Origin: Tenacibaculum sp. L6
GTDB lineage: Bacteria > Bacteroidota > Bacteroidia > Flavobacteriales > Flavobacteriaceae
Direction of reading: 5' to 3'
DNA length: 54,429 bases
Assembly (NCBI RefSeq): GCF_028823685.1
Contig: NZ_JAPEHZ010000009.1
Location: forward strand, 1-54,429
The notes beneath the pieces were generated by a model, which was given only the letters and a program-made list of their open reading frames with translations, did not search any database and was not told the DNA's origin. The stretch's first letter is position 1. Every line of letters begins with the position of its first letter. Below, in pieces: positions 16,990 to 25,267 of this stretch. The translations under genes and the position numbers were made by a program.

Positions 16990-19716
16990 ATGGACAAGTT
17001 TTCGTTCTTAAACGCAGCACACGCAGGTTTTATAGGTGATTTGTATGAACAATATCAAAAAAATCCTGATGCGATAGAACCAAGTTGGAGAAGTTTTTTT
17101 CAAGGATATGATTTGGCTAACGAGAATTATTCATTAACAGATGAAGAAGTTTCGATAGAAGTCCCTGAAGAAGTACGTAAAGAATTTTTAGTAATCGATT
17201 TAATCAACGGTTACCGCACACGTGGACATTTGTTTACCAAAACAAACCCAGTTCGTAACAGAAGAACTTACACGCCAACTTTAGAAATTGAAAATTTTGG
17301 TTTAAATCAAGGAGATTTATCCACAGTTTTTAATGCAGGTGAAATTTTAGGTATAGGTCCTAAAAGCTTAGCTGAGATTATAGATTATTTAAAATCTGTA
17401 TTCTGTGAGAGCATCGGAGTTGAGTATATGTATGTACGCAACCCTGAAGAGTTAAAGTGGTGGAATGAGCGTTTAAATAAAAACGCAAACCATCCTAGTT
17501 ATGATGTAGCATCTAAAAAGTATATTCTTACCAAATTAAACCAAGCTTCAACTTTTGAAAGTTTCTTGCAAACAAAATATGTTGGGCAAAAGCGTTTCTC
17601 TGTTGAAGGTGGTGAAACCTTAATTCCTGGGGTAAGTGTAGCACTTAGAGATGCAGCTGAGTTGTATGGTGTAGAAGAGTGTGTGTTAGGAATGGCACAC
17701 CGTGGACGTTTGAATACCTTAGTAAATATCTTTAAAAAACCAATTCGCGATTTATTTAGTGAATTTGAAGGAAAAGATTTTGAAGACCAAGATATTGATG
17801 GGGATGTAAAATACCACTTAGGGTTAACCTTAAGCAAAGAGTATCAAGGAGGTCAAAAAATGAAAATGAATTTAGTTCCTAACCCATCTCATTTAGAAAC
17901 AGTAGATGCTGTTGCTGAAGGAATTGTTAGAGCTAAGATAGATAAAGATTACGAAGGAAATGAAAACAAAATCCTTCCAATCTTAGTACACGGTGATGCT
18001 GCAATTGCAGGTCAAGGTATTGTATACGAAGTTGTGCAAATGGCACAGTTAAACGGATACAAAACAGGAGGTACTATTCACGTAGTAGTAAACAACCAGG
18101 TAGGATTCACTACTAACTACTTAGATGCGCGTTCAAGTACGTATTGTACAGATGTTGCTAAAGTAACTTTATCACCAGTATTACATGTAAATGCTGATGA
18201 TGCAGAAGCTGTTTGTCACGCAATGGAAATGGCTGTTGAATATCGTATGAAATTCAACAAAGACATTTTTATTGATTTATTAGGGTATCGTAAATACGGT
18301 CATAACGAAGGTGATGAACCTCGTTTTACGCAGCCTAAATTATACAAAGCAATTTCTAAGCATAAAAATGCTAGAGAAATTTATGCAAATAAATTAATTG
18401 CTGAAGGAAGCATTACTGCTGACTACTTAAAAGAGATTACTGAAGAATTCAAAGCGCATTTAGAAGTTGAGTTTGCTGAATCTAAAAAGAAAGAAACAGC
18501 AAAAATTCAAGAATTCATGCCTGATGTTTGGGAAGGTTTTGTACGTAAGCAGTTACAACATATGTTGCAACCTGTAGATACAACCTACTCGGTAGAAGGT
18601 TTAAAAGATATTGCAAGAGTTATTTCGAAAACTCCAGAAGGACATAAGTTTGTTCGTAAAGCAGAGCGTATTTTACACGGTCGTGAAAAAATGGTTTTTG
18701 AAGATAACTTGTTAGATTGGGGTACTGCTGAAAACTTAGCATACGGTACTTTATTAGAAGAAGGTTACGATATTCGTATTTCTGGAGAAGATGTAGAAAG
18801 AGGAACATTCTCTCATCGTCATGCAATTATGCGTGATGAAGATACCTTAGAGCGTGTTAACTTATTAAACACAAATCCTAAGAATAAAGGAGAGATGACG
18901 ATTTACAACTCTCATTTATCAGAATATGGAGTATTAGGTTTCGACTACGGATATGCAATGGCAGCTCCAAATACCTTAACAATTTGGGAAGCTCAGTTTG
19001 GTGATTTTGCTAACGGAGCACAAATCATGTTCGACCAATATATTTCTTCGGCAGAAGATAAGTGGAAGTTACAAAACGGATTGGTAATGTTACTGCCTCA
19101 TGGGTACGAAGGTCAAGGGCCTGAGCACTCATCAGGAAGAATTGAACGTTTCTTACAATCATCGTCAACTGATAACTGGACAATTGCAAACTGTTCTACG
19201 CCAGCAAACATGTATCACATTTTGCGTCGTCAAATGAAGCGTGATTTTAGAAAACCGTTAGTTGTTTTTACCCCAAAAAGTTTATTACGTTTACCAAAAG
19301 CAGTAAATCCTATTGAAGATTTAGCGAACGGAACTTTTCAAGAAGTAATTGACGATACTATTGATACTTCTAAAGTGAAAAAAATGGTGTTCTGTACAGG
19401 TAAGTTCTATTATGATTTACTAGAGGAGCGTGAAAAGCTTGGTAGAGAAGATGTAGCTTTAATTCGTATAGAGCAGTTATTCCCATTACACAATGATAAA
19501 ATCAAAGAGGTGATGGATAAGTATCCAAATGTAGAGCGTTATGTTTGGGCACAAGAAGAACCTAAAAACATGGGAGCTTGGAGTTATATGTTAGAACGTT
19601 TTGAATTGGCTAGATTAGAATGTGCTTCAGAAGAGTACCGTTCATCACCAGCAGCAGGTTCAGGAGCACGATTTAGAAGACGTCATCAAGCTATTATTGA
19701 TAAGGTTTTTGATTAA
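16990..19716 (+). CDS. sucA: 2-oxoglutarate dehydrogenase E1 component
   Basis: The thiamine-diphosphate-dependent decarboxylase of the 2-oxoglutarate dehydrogenase complex (TCA cycle), 908 residues, a usual length for the family. The N-terminal 'DKFSFLNAAHAGFIGDLYEQY' region is the E1o-specific domain that docks to E2. Core motifs are 'LGMAHRGRLNTLVN', 'GDAAIAGQGIVYE', 'VVVNNQVGFTTN' and, in the C-terminal transketolase-like half, 'LLPHGYEGQGPEHSS'. It is the first gene of the sucA-odhB unit. The E2 gene follows 117 bases later, the gap being occupied by a structured repeat. The reading frame is intact, unlike that of E2. Confidence 0.97.
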   Translation: MDKFSFLNAAHAGFIGDLYEQYQKNPDAIEPSWRSFFQGYDLANENYSLTDEEVSIEVPEEVRKEFLVIDLINGYRTRGHLFTKTNPVRNRRTYTPTLEIENFGLNQGDLSTVFNAGEILGIGPKSLAEIIDYLKSVFCESIGVEYMYVRNPEELKWWNERLNKNANHPSYDVASKKYILTKLNQASTFESFLQTKYVGQKRFSVEGGETLIPGVSVALRDAAELYGVEECVLGMAHRGRLNTLVNIFKKPIRDLFSEFEGKDFEDQDIDGDVKYHLGLTLSKEYQGGQKMKMNLVPNPSHLETVDAVAEGIVRAKIDKDYEGNENKILPILVHGDAAIAGQGIVYEVVQMAQLNGYKTGGTIHVVVNNQVGFTTNYLDARSSTYCTDVAKVTLSPVLHVNADDAEAVCHAMEMAVEYRMKFNKDIFIDLLGYRKYGHNEGDEPRFTQPKLYKAISKHKNAREIYANKLIAEGSITADYLKEITEEFKAHLEVEFAESKKKETAKIQEFMPDVWEGFVRKQLQHMLQPVDTTYSVEGLKDIARVISKTPEGHKFVRKAERILHGREKMVFEDNLLDWGTAENLAYGTLLEEGYDIRISGEDVERGTFSHRHAIMRDEDTLERVNLLNTNPKNKGEMTIYNSHLSEYGVLGFDYGYAMAAPNTLTIWEAQFGDFANGAQIMFDQYISSAEDKWKLQNGLVMLLPHGYEGQGPEHSSGRIERFLQSSSTDNWTIANCSTPANMYHILRRQMKRDFRKPLVVFTPKSLLRLPKAVNPIEDLANGTFQEVIDDTIDTSKVKKMVFCTGKFYYDLLEEREKLGREDVALIRIEQLFPLHNDKIKEVMDKYPNVERYVWAQEEPKNMGAWSYMLERFELARLECASEEYRSSPAAGSGARFRRRHQAIIDKVFD

Positions 19717-19725
19717 AAAATAAAT

Positions 19726-19789
19726 GCGTTAGGGATTGAAGCAAGCTACCGTGTAGCGCGTAAAGCCCGACCCGATAGGGAAACGCCCA
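19726..19789. repeat. GC-rich multi-stem repeat between sucA and odhB
   Basis: The element stands out as GC-rich in AT-rich surroundings. GCGTT (19726-19730) pairs with AACGC (19782-19786), enclosing GCTAC/GTAGC (19745-19749 with 19753-19757, loop CGT) and CCC-GATA-GGG (19771-19780). The arrangement resembles the dispersed GCGTTAGGGAT...GCCCGACCC...ACGCCC repeats that I recall from many flavobacterial genomes. It has no coding sense. As it lies inside an operon it would be transcribed between E1 and E2. Confidence 0.7.
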
Positions 19790-19833
19790 AATAAAAGAAA
19801 TAAAATAATTCAGATATATAAAATTTAGAACTG

Positions 19834-21044
19834 ATGGTTTTAGAAATGAAAGTTCCTTCTCCGGGGGAATCAATTACAGAAGTAGAAATCGCAACTTGGT
19901 TAGTTGAAGATGGTGATTACGTTGAGAAAGATCAACCGATTGCCGAAGTAGATTCTGACAAAGCAACGTTAGAATTGCCTGCGGAAGAAAGCGGAATAAT
20001 CACTTTAAAAGCTGAAGAAGGTGATGCAGTAGCAGTAGGAGCTGTAGTTTGTCATATTGATATGAGTGCAGCAAAACCTGACGGAGCAGCAGCGCCAAAA
20101 GCTGAAGCACCTAAAGCTGAAGAGAAAAAAGAGGCGCCTAAAGCTGAGCCAGTTAAAGAAACATACGCAACAGGTACAGCATCTCCAGCAGCTAAGAAAG
20201 TGTTAGCTGAAAAAGGAATGAGTGCAGCTGACGTTCAAGGAACTGGTAAAGATGGTCGTGTAACTAAAGAAGACGCTGTAAATGCGGTTCCATCAATGGG
20301 AACTCCAGGAACAGGTTCTCGTACTAGTGAGCGTAAGAAATTATCTATGTTACGTCGTAAAGTTGCAGAGCGAGTTTAGTTTCTGTAAAGAACGAAACTG
20401 CGATGTTAACTACGTTTAACGAGGTAAACATGCAACCAATTTTCGATTTACGTAACGAATACAAAGATGCTTTTAAAGCGAAACACGGTGTAGGTTTAGG
20501 GTTTATGTCATTCTTTACTTTAGCAGTGGTAAGAGCATTAAAAATGTATCCAGACGTAAACTCTATGATTGATGGAGATTACAAAGTAAGCCACGATTTC
20601 CAAGATATTTCTATTGCAGTATCAGGTCCTAAAGGATTAATGGTTCCTGTTATTAGAAATGCTGAAAATTTAACGTTTAGAGGAGTTGAAAGCGAAGTAA
20701 AGCGTTTAGCATTACGTGCTCGCGATGGACAAATTACGGTTGATGAAATGACAGGAGGTACATTTACGATCACTAACGGTGGTGTATTTGGATCTATGTT
20801 ATCTACACCAATTATCAATCCTCCACAAAGTGGAATTTTAGGAATGCACAACATCGTTAATCGTCCAATGGCGGTAAATGGTGAGGTAGTTATTCAACCA
20901 ATTATGTATGTGGCGTTATCTTATGATCACAGAATTATTGATGGTCGTGAGTCTGTTGGGTTCTTAGTTGCTGTAAAAGAAGCGTTAGAAAATCCAGTAG
21001 AATTATTAATGGATAACAATCCTAAGAAAGCCTTAGAAATGTAG
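19834..21044 (+). CDS. odhB: Dihydrolipoyllysine succinyltransferase (E2), frameshifted
   Basis: E2 of the 2-oxoglutarate dehydrogenase complex. Frame one (19834-20379) gives the lipoyl domain with the lipoylated Lys in '[12 protein letters not shown]', an Ala/Lys/Pro/Glu linker, the peripheral-subunit-binding domain ('[12 protein letters not shown]...[13 protein letters not shown]') and the start of the catalytic domain. Frame two (up to 21044) gives the acetyltransferase core ending with catalytic '[10 protein letters not shown]'. The break is at 20371-20375: the bases read GAG CGA GTT TAG, but removing two bases (AG at 20373-20374) gives '[14 protein letters not shown]', the family sequence. 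The restored protein would be about 403 residues. Because this enzyme is central, a sequencing or assembly error is likelier than a real null. A terminator follows. Confidence 0.9.
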
Positions 21045-21070
21045 TCGAAAATTTCGACCTATAAATATTG

Positions 21071-21100
21071 AAATCCTGCACTTTTGTGTGGGATTTTTTT
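21071..21100 (+). terminator. Terminator after odhB
   Basis: Bases 21071-21081 pair with 21086-21096 across TTTT (11 pairs, two of G-U type), followed by T4. It marks the end of the sucA-odhB unit. Confidence 0.75.
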
Positions 21101-21168
21101 ATGTAAATATGTTTTGATGTTTAGCTATAAATGAATATTTTGGTTAAATAACTATTTAATTGCTTGAA

Positions 21169-21834
21169 ATGAAAAATATTGTATTGCTCGTTTGTTTGCT
21201 TGTCTTTTCTTTGAAGGGTTACTCTCAACAAGCTGAATTTGAAAATGAATTTGGTGAAAAAAATGTAAAAATTTTAAACTCACTTTTAGAAGATTTTGAA
21301 ACGAACATGTTGAAGAAGGAATATCCGAATGTTACATTAGAAAATGCTTATAAAGAGTTTTTACAAACTATTGTTGAAGAAAATTATTCGATTCTAGAAA
21401 AAAGTAAAGCAAGGTTTAAAGATGATGATTTTAAACTACACGTATACTGTGTTCCAGATTCTACTTGGATTGAAAAAAGGCAGCTCTCTTCAGGAAAAAA
21501 AGGGTTTTTAATAAAAGAAAGATATAAATATTTAACAACAAACAATACGATTGGATATACAAAATCAACTATATTTTGTTGTGAAAATAAAGATAAAACA
21601 CTAAAACTCCTTAAAAAAGAAAGAGTTCAGATTAACCTTTCAGGATTGTATATAAAGGCTTTAAAAAAGATATCTAATAAATCAGAATTTATTGAAAATT
21701 ATCTTAACAAGATCCAAATTACTGCAGATCCAATTCATCCCCATACGATGTCAAATTACATTCTCATGAATGATATTGATGTAAACGATTATTTTGTAAA
21801 AAGGATATTGTTTGTAAATAATGTTTACAGGTAA
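21169..21834 (+). CDS. Putative exported protein of unknown function
   Basis: I do not recognise this 221-residue protein. The N-terminus is a clear signal peptide ('MKNIVLLVCLLVFSLKGYSQ'), so it is exported or periplasmic, with no lipobox Cys. The rest is charged and mostly helical (many Glu, Lys and Asp) with no visible catalytic motif; one Cys pair occurs at 'TIFCCEN'. I start at the ATG at 21169, since an upstream TTG would add three residues before the signal peptide. It stands alone, after the odhB terminator and before a broken gene. Confidence 0.6.
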   Translation: MKNIVLLVCLLVFSLKGYSQQAEFENEFGEKNVKILNSLLEDFETNMLKKEYPNVTLENAYKEFLQTIVEENYSILEKSKARFKDDDFKLHVYCVPDSTWIEKRQLSSGKKGFLIKERYKYLTTNNTIGYTKSTIFCCENKDKTLKLLKKERVQINLSGLYIKALKKISNKSEFIENYLNKIQITADPIHPHTMSNYILMNDIDVNDYFVKRILFVNNVYR

Positions 21835-21891
21835 AACGATGTTTTTATTTTGATTTAATTTTTTTAGTAACTTTAATAGCTATAAAATCAG

Positions 21892-22344
21892 GTGATTGTG
21901 AAAGTTATTAAAGAAGGATTTACCATTTATCATAATTTTCATATAAAGGCATTGTCTAATGAGGTTTTTAAGGCAATTACTAATCAAGAAGACTTGGTAC
22001 ATTGGTGGCCACTTAAATGTACTGGAACGCCTAAAATAGGAATTGAATACAACTTCTTTTTTGGCGAACCATACAATTGGTATGCGAAGTAGTTGAGTGT
22101 AAAGAAAACACTTCTTTTCACATAAAAATGACGAAATCAGATAAGGATTGGAACCCGACTACTTTTGGTTTTGATTTGTTTGAAAAAGATGATGGAGTTA
22201 CTTGGGTGCATTTTTTTCACACCGGTTGGATAGAAGAGAATGATCATTTTAAGCACTCTTCCTATTGTTGGGCATTGTTGCTAAACGGACTTAAAAAAAT
22301 ATGTTGAAAAAGGAATTATTATACCTTTTGAAGAAAGAAATTAA
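21892..22344 (+). pseudogene. SRPBCC/AHSA1-like protein, two frameshifts
   Basis: The joined product resembles Aha1-domain (START-like fold) proteins: 'ALSNEVFKAITNQEDLVHWWP' early, 'GIEYNFFFGEPYNWYA', then 'VVECKENTSFHIKM', 'FGFDLFEKDDGVTWVHFFHTGW' and 'CWALLLNGLKKYVEKG'. The frame breaks twice. At 22086/22087 one G seems missing, and at 22293-22299 a run of seven A is one too long. Correcting both gives one frame ending at the TAA at 22342-22344. The start is a GTG (21892 or 21898). Function is unknown; such small proteins bind hydrophobic ligands. The gene is either decayed or suffers sequencing errors, and the homopolymer site favours error. Confidence 0.75.
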
Positions 22345-22356
22345 AAAGAAAATATT

Positions 22357-22728
22357 ATGAAACTAGGGGTTTTTTCAATCAGTTTATCAGTAAAAGATAT
22401 TGATAAATCGAAAGAATTTTATGAAATGTTGGGGTTTACTGTTTTTGCAGGTCAAATAGAAAAGAACTATCTGATTATGAAAAATGGTAATTCATTAATA
22501 GGATTGTTTCAGGGGATGTTTGAAAATAACATTTTAACGTTTAACCCAGGTTGGGATGAAAACGCAAACAAATTAGAAGATTTTGATGATGTGAGAAGTA
22601 TTCAACAGCATTTAAAAGAAAACCACATCAAGCTAAAAAGAGAAGCTGATAAGAACACATCAGGTCCTGCAAGTATTATATTTTTTGACCCTGATGGGAA
22701 TACGATTTTAATAGATCAACATGTATAA
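22357..22728 (+). CDS. VOC/glyoxalase-family protein
   Basis: A 123-residue protein with the paired beta-alpha-beta-beta-beta pattern of the vicinal oxygen chelate fold: 'VFSISLSVKDIDKSKEFYEMLGF' at the start, 'GNSLIGLFQGMF' in the middle and 'IIFFDPDGNTILIDQH' at the end. The family includes glyoxalases, dioxygenases and antibiotic-binding proteins. No substrate can be assigned. It begins 12 bases after the broken SRPBCC-like gene on the same strand, and ends at a strong terminator. Confidence 0.8.
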   Translation: MKLGVFSISLSVKDIDKSKEFYEMLGFTVFAGQIEKNYLIMKNGNSLIGLFQGMFENNILTFNPGWDENANKLEDFDDVRSIQQHLKENHIKLKREADKNTSGPASIIFFDPDGNTILIDQHV

Positions 22729-22768
22729 ATAAAAAGCGGAAAACTACTAAGTTTTCCGCTTTTTATTT
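22727..22768. terminator. Bidirectional terminator between convergent genes
   Basis: Bases 22731-22745 pair perfectly with 22750-22764 around ACTA, and the stem extends outward by four more pairs to 22727/22768. A-rich and T-rich ends make it work in both directions, between the VOC gene (+) and the small membrane protein gene (-). Confidence 0.88.
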
Positions 22769-22783
22769 TATTCGTTTAAGGTT

Positions 22784-22987
22784 TTATTTCTTTCCGAAAA
22801 AAGAGCTAAAGGCAATAGCTGCTATTCCAATAACTATGGTAATATACGAGCCAGTGTTGTCTTGTACTTTTATTAAATCTACATCTCCAACAGAAACTTG
22901 TGTTTCTGGTTGTACAAGGGTGTAAACTCCGTAAGCTAAAATTACGATTCCAGCTATTAGTACTATCGATCTAAAGTTTTTGCTCAT
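22784..22987 (-). CDS. Small two-helix membrane protein (possibly DUF3185-like)
   Basis: A 67-residue protein with two hydrophobic helices, about residues 8-26 ('VLIAGIVILAYGVYTLV') and 47-63 ('ITIVIGIAAIAFSSFFG'), separated by a short polar loop of about 20 residues. The pattern resembles the small DUF3185-type inner-membrane proteins, but I am not certain of the family. It sits downstream of sufD on the same strand with a 36-base gap, so it may be the last gene of the suf transcript. No function can be given. Confidence 0.6.
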   Translation of the reverse strand: MSKNFRSIVLIAGIVILAYGVYTLVQPETQVSVGDVDLIKVQDNTGSYITIVIGIAAIAFSSFFGKK

Positions 22988-23023
22988 AATTAATTGTTTT
23001 TCATAAAGATATGAAAAAACAAC

Positions 23024-24337
23024 TTATAGTTCAAAACCGATATTAACGCCTAATTTGTTGGCGATTAATTGGGTAATTCTTTTTTTAACTTCAGGTATTT
23101 TTACACTTCCTAAAACAGTGTTGGCAAAAGCATACATTAATAAAGCGTTGGCTTCTTTCTTAGGAATACCTCTTTGTTGCATGTAAAATAATGCTTGATC
23201 GTCTAATTGCCCAATAGTACAACCATGCGAACACTTTACATCATCAGCAAAAATTTCTAACTGTGGCTTAGCATTTATTGTAGCTTTATCACTAATTAAA
23301 ATATTGTTGTTTTGTTGATACGCATTGGTTTTTTGAGCTTCCTTTTCAACAATAACTTTTCCGTTGAATACACCGGTTGAGCGATCCCCGTAAATACCTT
23401 TATAATCTTGGTGACTTTCACAATTAGGCTCTATATGATTTACTAAAGTGTGATGATCTACGTGTTGTTTTCCTTCAATAATGGTAATTCCTTTCAAAAT
23501 TGAGTTGATATGCTCTCCTTTCTGATAGAAATTTAAGTTGTTACGAGTAATGTTTCCACCAAAAGAGAAGGTGTGTACAGAACAAGTGCTTTCTTTTTGT
23601 TGCTCAATGTAAGTATTGTCAATTAAAGAAGCATTTTCGTTATCATTTTGAATCTTATAATAGTCTACTGTTGAATGCGTATCTGTAAAAATTTCAGTTA
23701 CAGAATTCGTTAAAACAGCATTACTGTTAAGGTTTTGATGACGTTCTATAATTTGAACATGTGCGTTTTTTTCAACAACAATCAAGTTACGAGGTTGTAA
23801 CATTGCTGCATTTTCTTTTCCTGTGTTAAAGTTGATAATTTGAATAGGTTTTTCAACCTCAACATTTTTAGGAATGTGAATAAAAGCACCTTCGGAAGCA
23901 AAAGCTGTGTTTAAAGAAGTTAAATTATCTTGCTTCGCTATTTTATTAAAATACTTTTCTATTACAGGTTTGTATTTATCTTTTGAAAAAGCAGCTGATA
24001 ATAAACAAACATCTTTTCCGTCATGAGTGGTACTTGATAAGAAAGAACTGTACTTACCGTCTACAAAAACAATTTTGTAGCTGTCTATTTCATGAATAAA
24101 ATATTTCTTTACATCTGCTAATTCTACAGAGGAATCTCTATCAGGAAAAATGCTGTAGTCTTCTTTTAAAATTGAATTTAAAGAAGTGTATTTCCAAGCT
24201 TCTAACTTTTTAGTAGGAAACCCTAACTTTTCAAAATTTTGTAGAGCTTTTGTTCTTATTTCATGTAAACCTGAATTGATGTTTACACTGTCTTCAAAAG
24301 CTACGTATGATGATAATATTTTTTCTCTCAACTCCAT
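23024..24337 (-). CDS. sufD: Fe-S cluster assembly scaffold subunit SufD
   Basis: A 437-residue SufB/D-family protein forming the beta-helix partner of SufB in the SufBC2D complex. The conserved C-terminal signature 'ADDVKCSHGCTIGQLDDQALFYMQQRGI' (written here in family pattern across 24 kb minus strand) is present, with the His of 'KCSHG' that in SufD is needed for scaffold function. Also seen is 'WKYTSLNSIL' near the N-terminus, typical of SufD. It follows sufC after 99 bases; that gap holds a small hairpin. Length is normal. Confidence 0.95.
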   Translation of the reverse strand: MELREKILSSYVAFEDSVNINSGLHEIRTKALQNFEKLGFPTKKLEAWKYTSLNSILKEDYSIFPDRDSSVELADVKKYFIHEIDSYKIVFVDGKYSSFLSSTTHDGKDVCLLSAAFSKDKYKPVIEKYFNKIAKQDNLTSLNTAFASEGAFIHIPKNVEVEKPIQIINFNTGKENAAMLQPRNLIVVEKNAHVQIIERHQNLNSNAVLTNSVTEIFTDTHSTVDYYKIQNDNENASLIDNTYIEQQKESTCSVHTFSFGGNITRNNLNFYQKGEHINSILKGITIIEGKQHVDHHTLVNHIEPNCESHQDYKGIYGDRSTGVFNGKVIVEKEAQKTNAYQQNNNILISDKATINAKPQLEIFADDVKCSHGCTIGQLDDQALFYMQQRGIPKKEANALLMYAFANTVLGSVKIPEVKKRITQLIANKLGVNIGFEL

Positions 24338-24384
24338 TGTTTTTAGTTGTAAAGTTTATAAAGCATAAAAGTTTGTAAAGCTGA

Positions 24385-24412
24385 AAAGTTGCTTGTAATT
24401 GTAGGCAACTTT
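24385..24412. repeat. Inverted repeat in the sufC-sufD gap
   Basis: AAAGTTGC (24385-24392) and GCAACTTT (24405-24412) form an 8-base inverted repeat with a 12-base loop. It sits in a stretch (24345-24430) made of stuttering GTAAAG/TAAAAG-like words. In the transcript it could form an intercistronic hairpin between sufC and sufD. A regulatory role is not shown. Confidence 0.5.
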
Positions 24413-24436
24413 ACACTTTTTTACTTTTCAATCTTT

Positions 24437-25189
24437 CTAACTATTAGCCTCTTCTTTAATCCAATCGTATCCTTTTTCTTCAAGCTCTAAAGCAAGAGAA
24501 GCATCTCCTGTTTTAACGATTTTTCCATCGTGTAAAACGTGTACATAGTCAGGAACGATATAATCTAATAAACGTTGGTAGTGTGTAATAACTACTACAG
24601 CGTTGTCTTTAGATTTTAATTTATTAACTCCATTAGCAACAATACGTAGTGCATCGATATCTAAACCAGAATCTGTTTCATCTAAAATAGCTAGTTTAGG
24701 CTCTAACATTGCCATTTGAAAAATCTCATTACGCTTTTTTTCACCTCCAGAAAATCCTTCGTTTAAGGAACGAGATAAGAACTTACGATCGATTTCTAAC
24801 AATTCTGATTTTTCACGAATCTTTTTTAGCATGTCTTTAGCAGGCATTTCTTCTAAACCTTGAGCTTTACGAGATTCATTAATCGCAGTTTTGATAAAGT
24901 TCGTAACAGTTACCCCAGGAATTTCTACAGGATACTGGAACGATAAGAATACACCAGCGTGAGCTCTTTCTTCAGGAGCTAATTCGCTAATATCTACACC
25001 TTCTAATTCAATAGAACCAGCAGTCATTTCGTAAGTTTCATTACCGGCAATTACAGATGATAAGGTACTTTTACCAGCACCGTTAGGTCCCATAATTGCA
25101 TGAACCTCTCCTGCTTTTACTTCTAAATTAATTCCTTTAAGAATATCTTTATCTTCTACCTGTGCGTGTAAGTTTTCTATTTTTAACAT
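24437..25189 (-). CDS. sufC: Fe-S cluster assembly ATPase SufC
   Basis: A 250-residue ABC-type ATPase that drives conformational change in the SufBD scaffold. Walker A 'GPNGAGKST' (about 34-42), the Q-loop region 'GVFLSFQYP', the SufC-type signature 'EGFSGGEKKRNEIFQM' and Walker B 'LAILDETDSGLDIDAL' are all present. It is cytosolic with no membrane segment, as expected. It lies between sufB (upstream, 78-base gap) and sufD. Confidence 0.97.
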   Translation of the reverse strand: MLKIENLHAQVEDKDILKGINLEVKAGEVHAIMGPNGAGKSTLSSVIAGNETYEMTAGSIELEGVDISELAPEERAHAGVFLSFQYPVEIPGVTVTNFIKTAINESRKAQGLEEMPAKDMLKKIREKSELLEIDRKFLSRSLNEGFSGGEKKRNEIFQMAMLEPKLAILDETDSGLDIDALRIVANGVNKLKSKDNAVVVITHYQRLLDYIVPDYVHVLHDGKIVKTGDASLALELEEKGYDWIKEEANS

Positions 25190-25267
25190 GTTTCTATGTT
25201 ATTTCGCTTTTTTCATCAAAAAGCATTTTTTATTATTTTGAAGTTTTCAAATTAACGTATTCATTAA

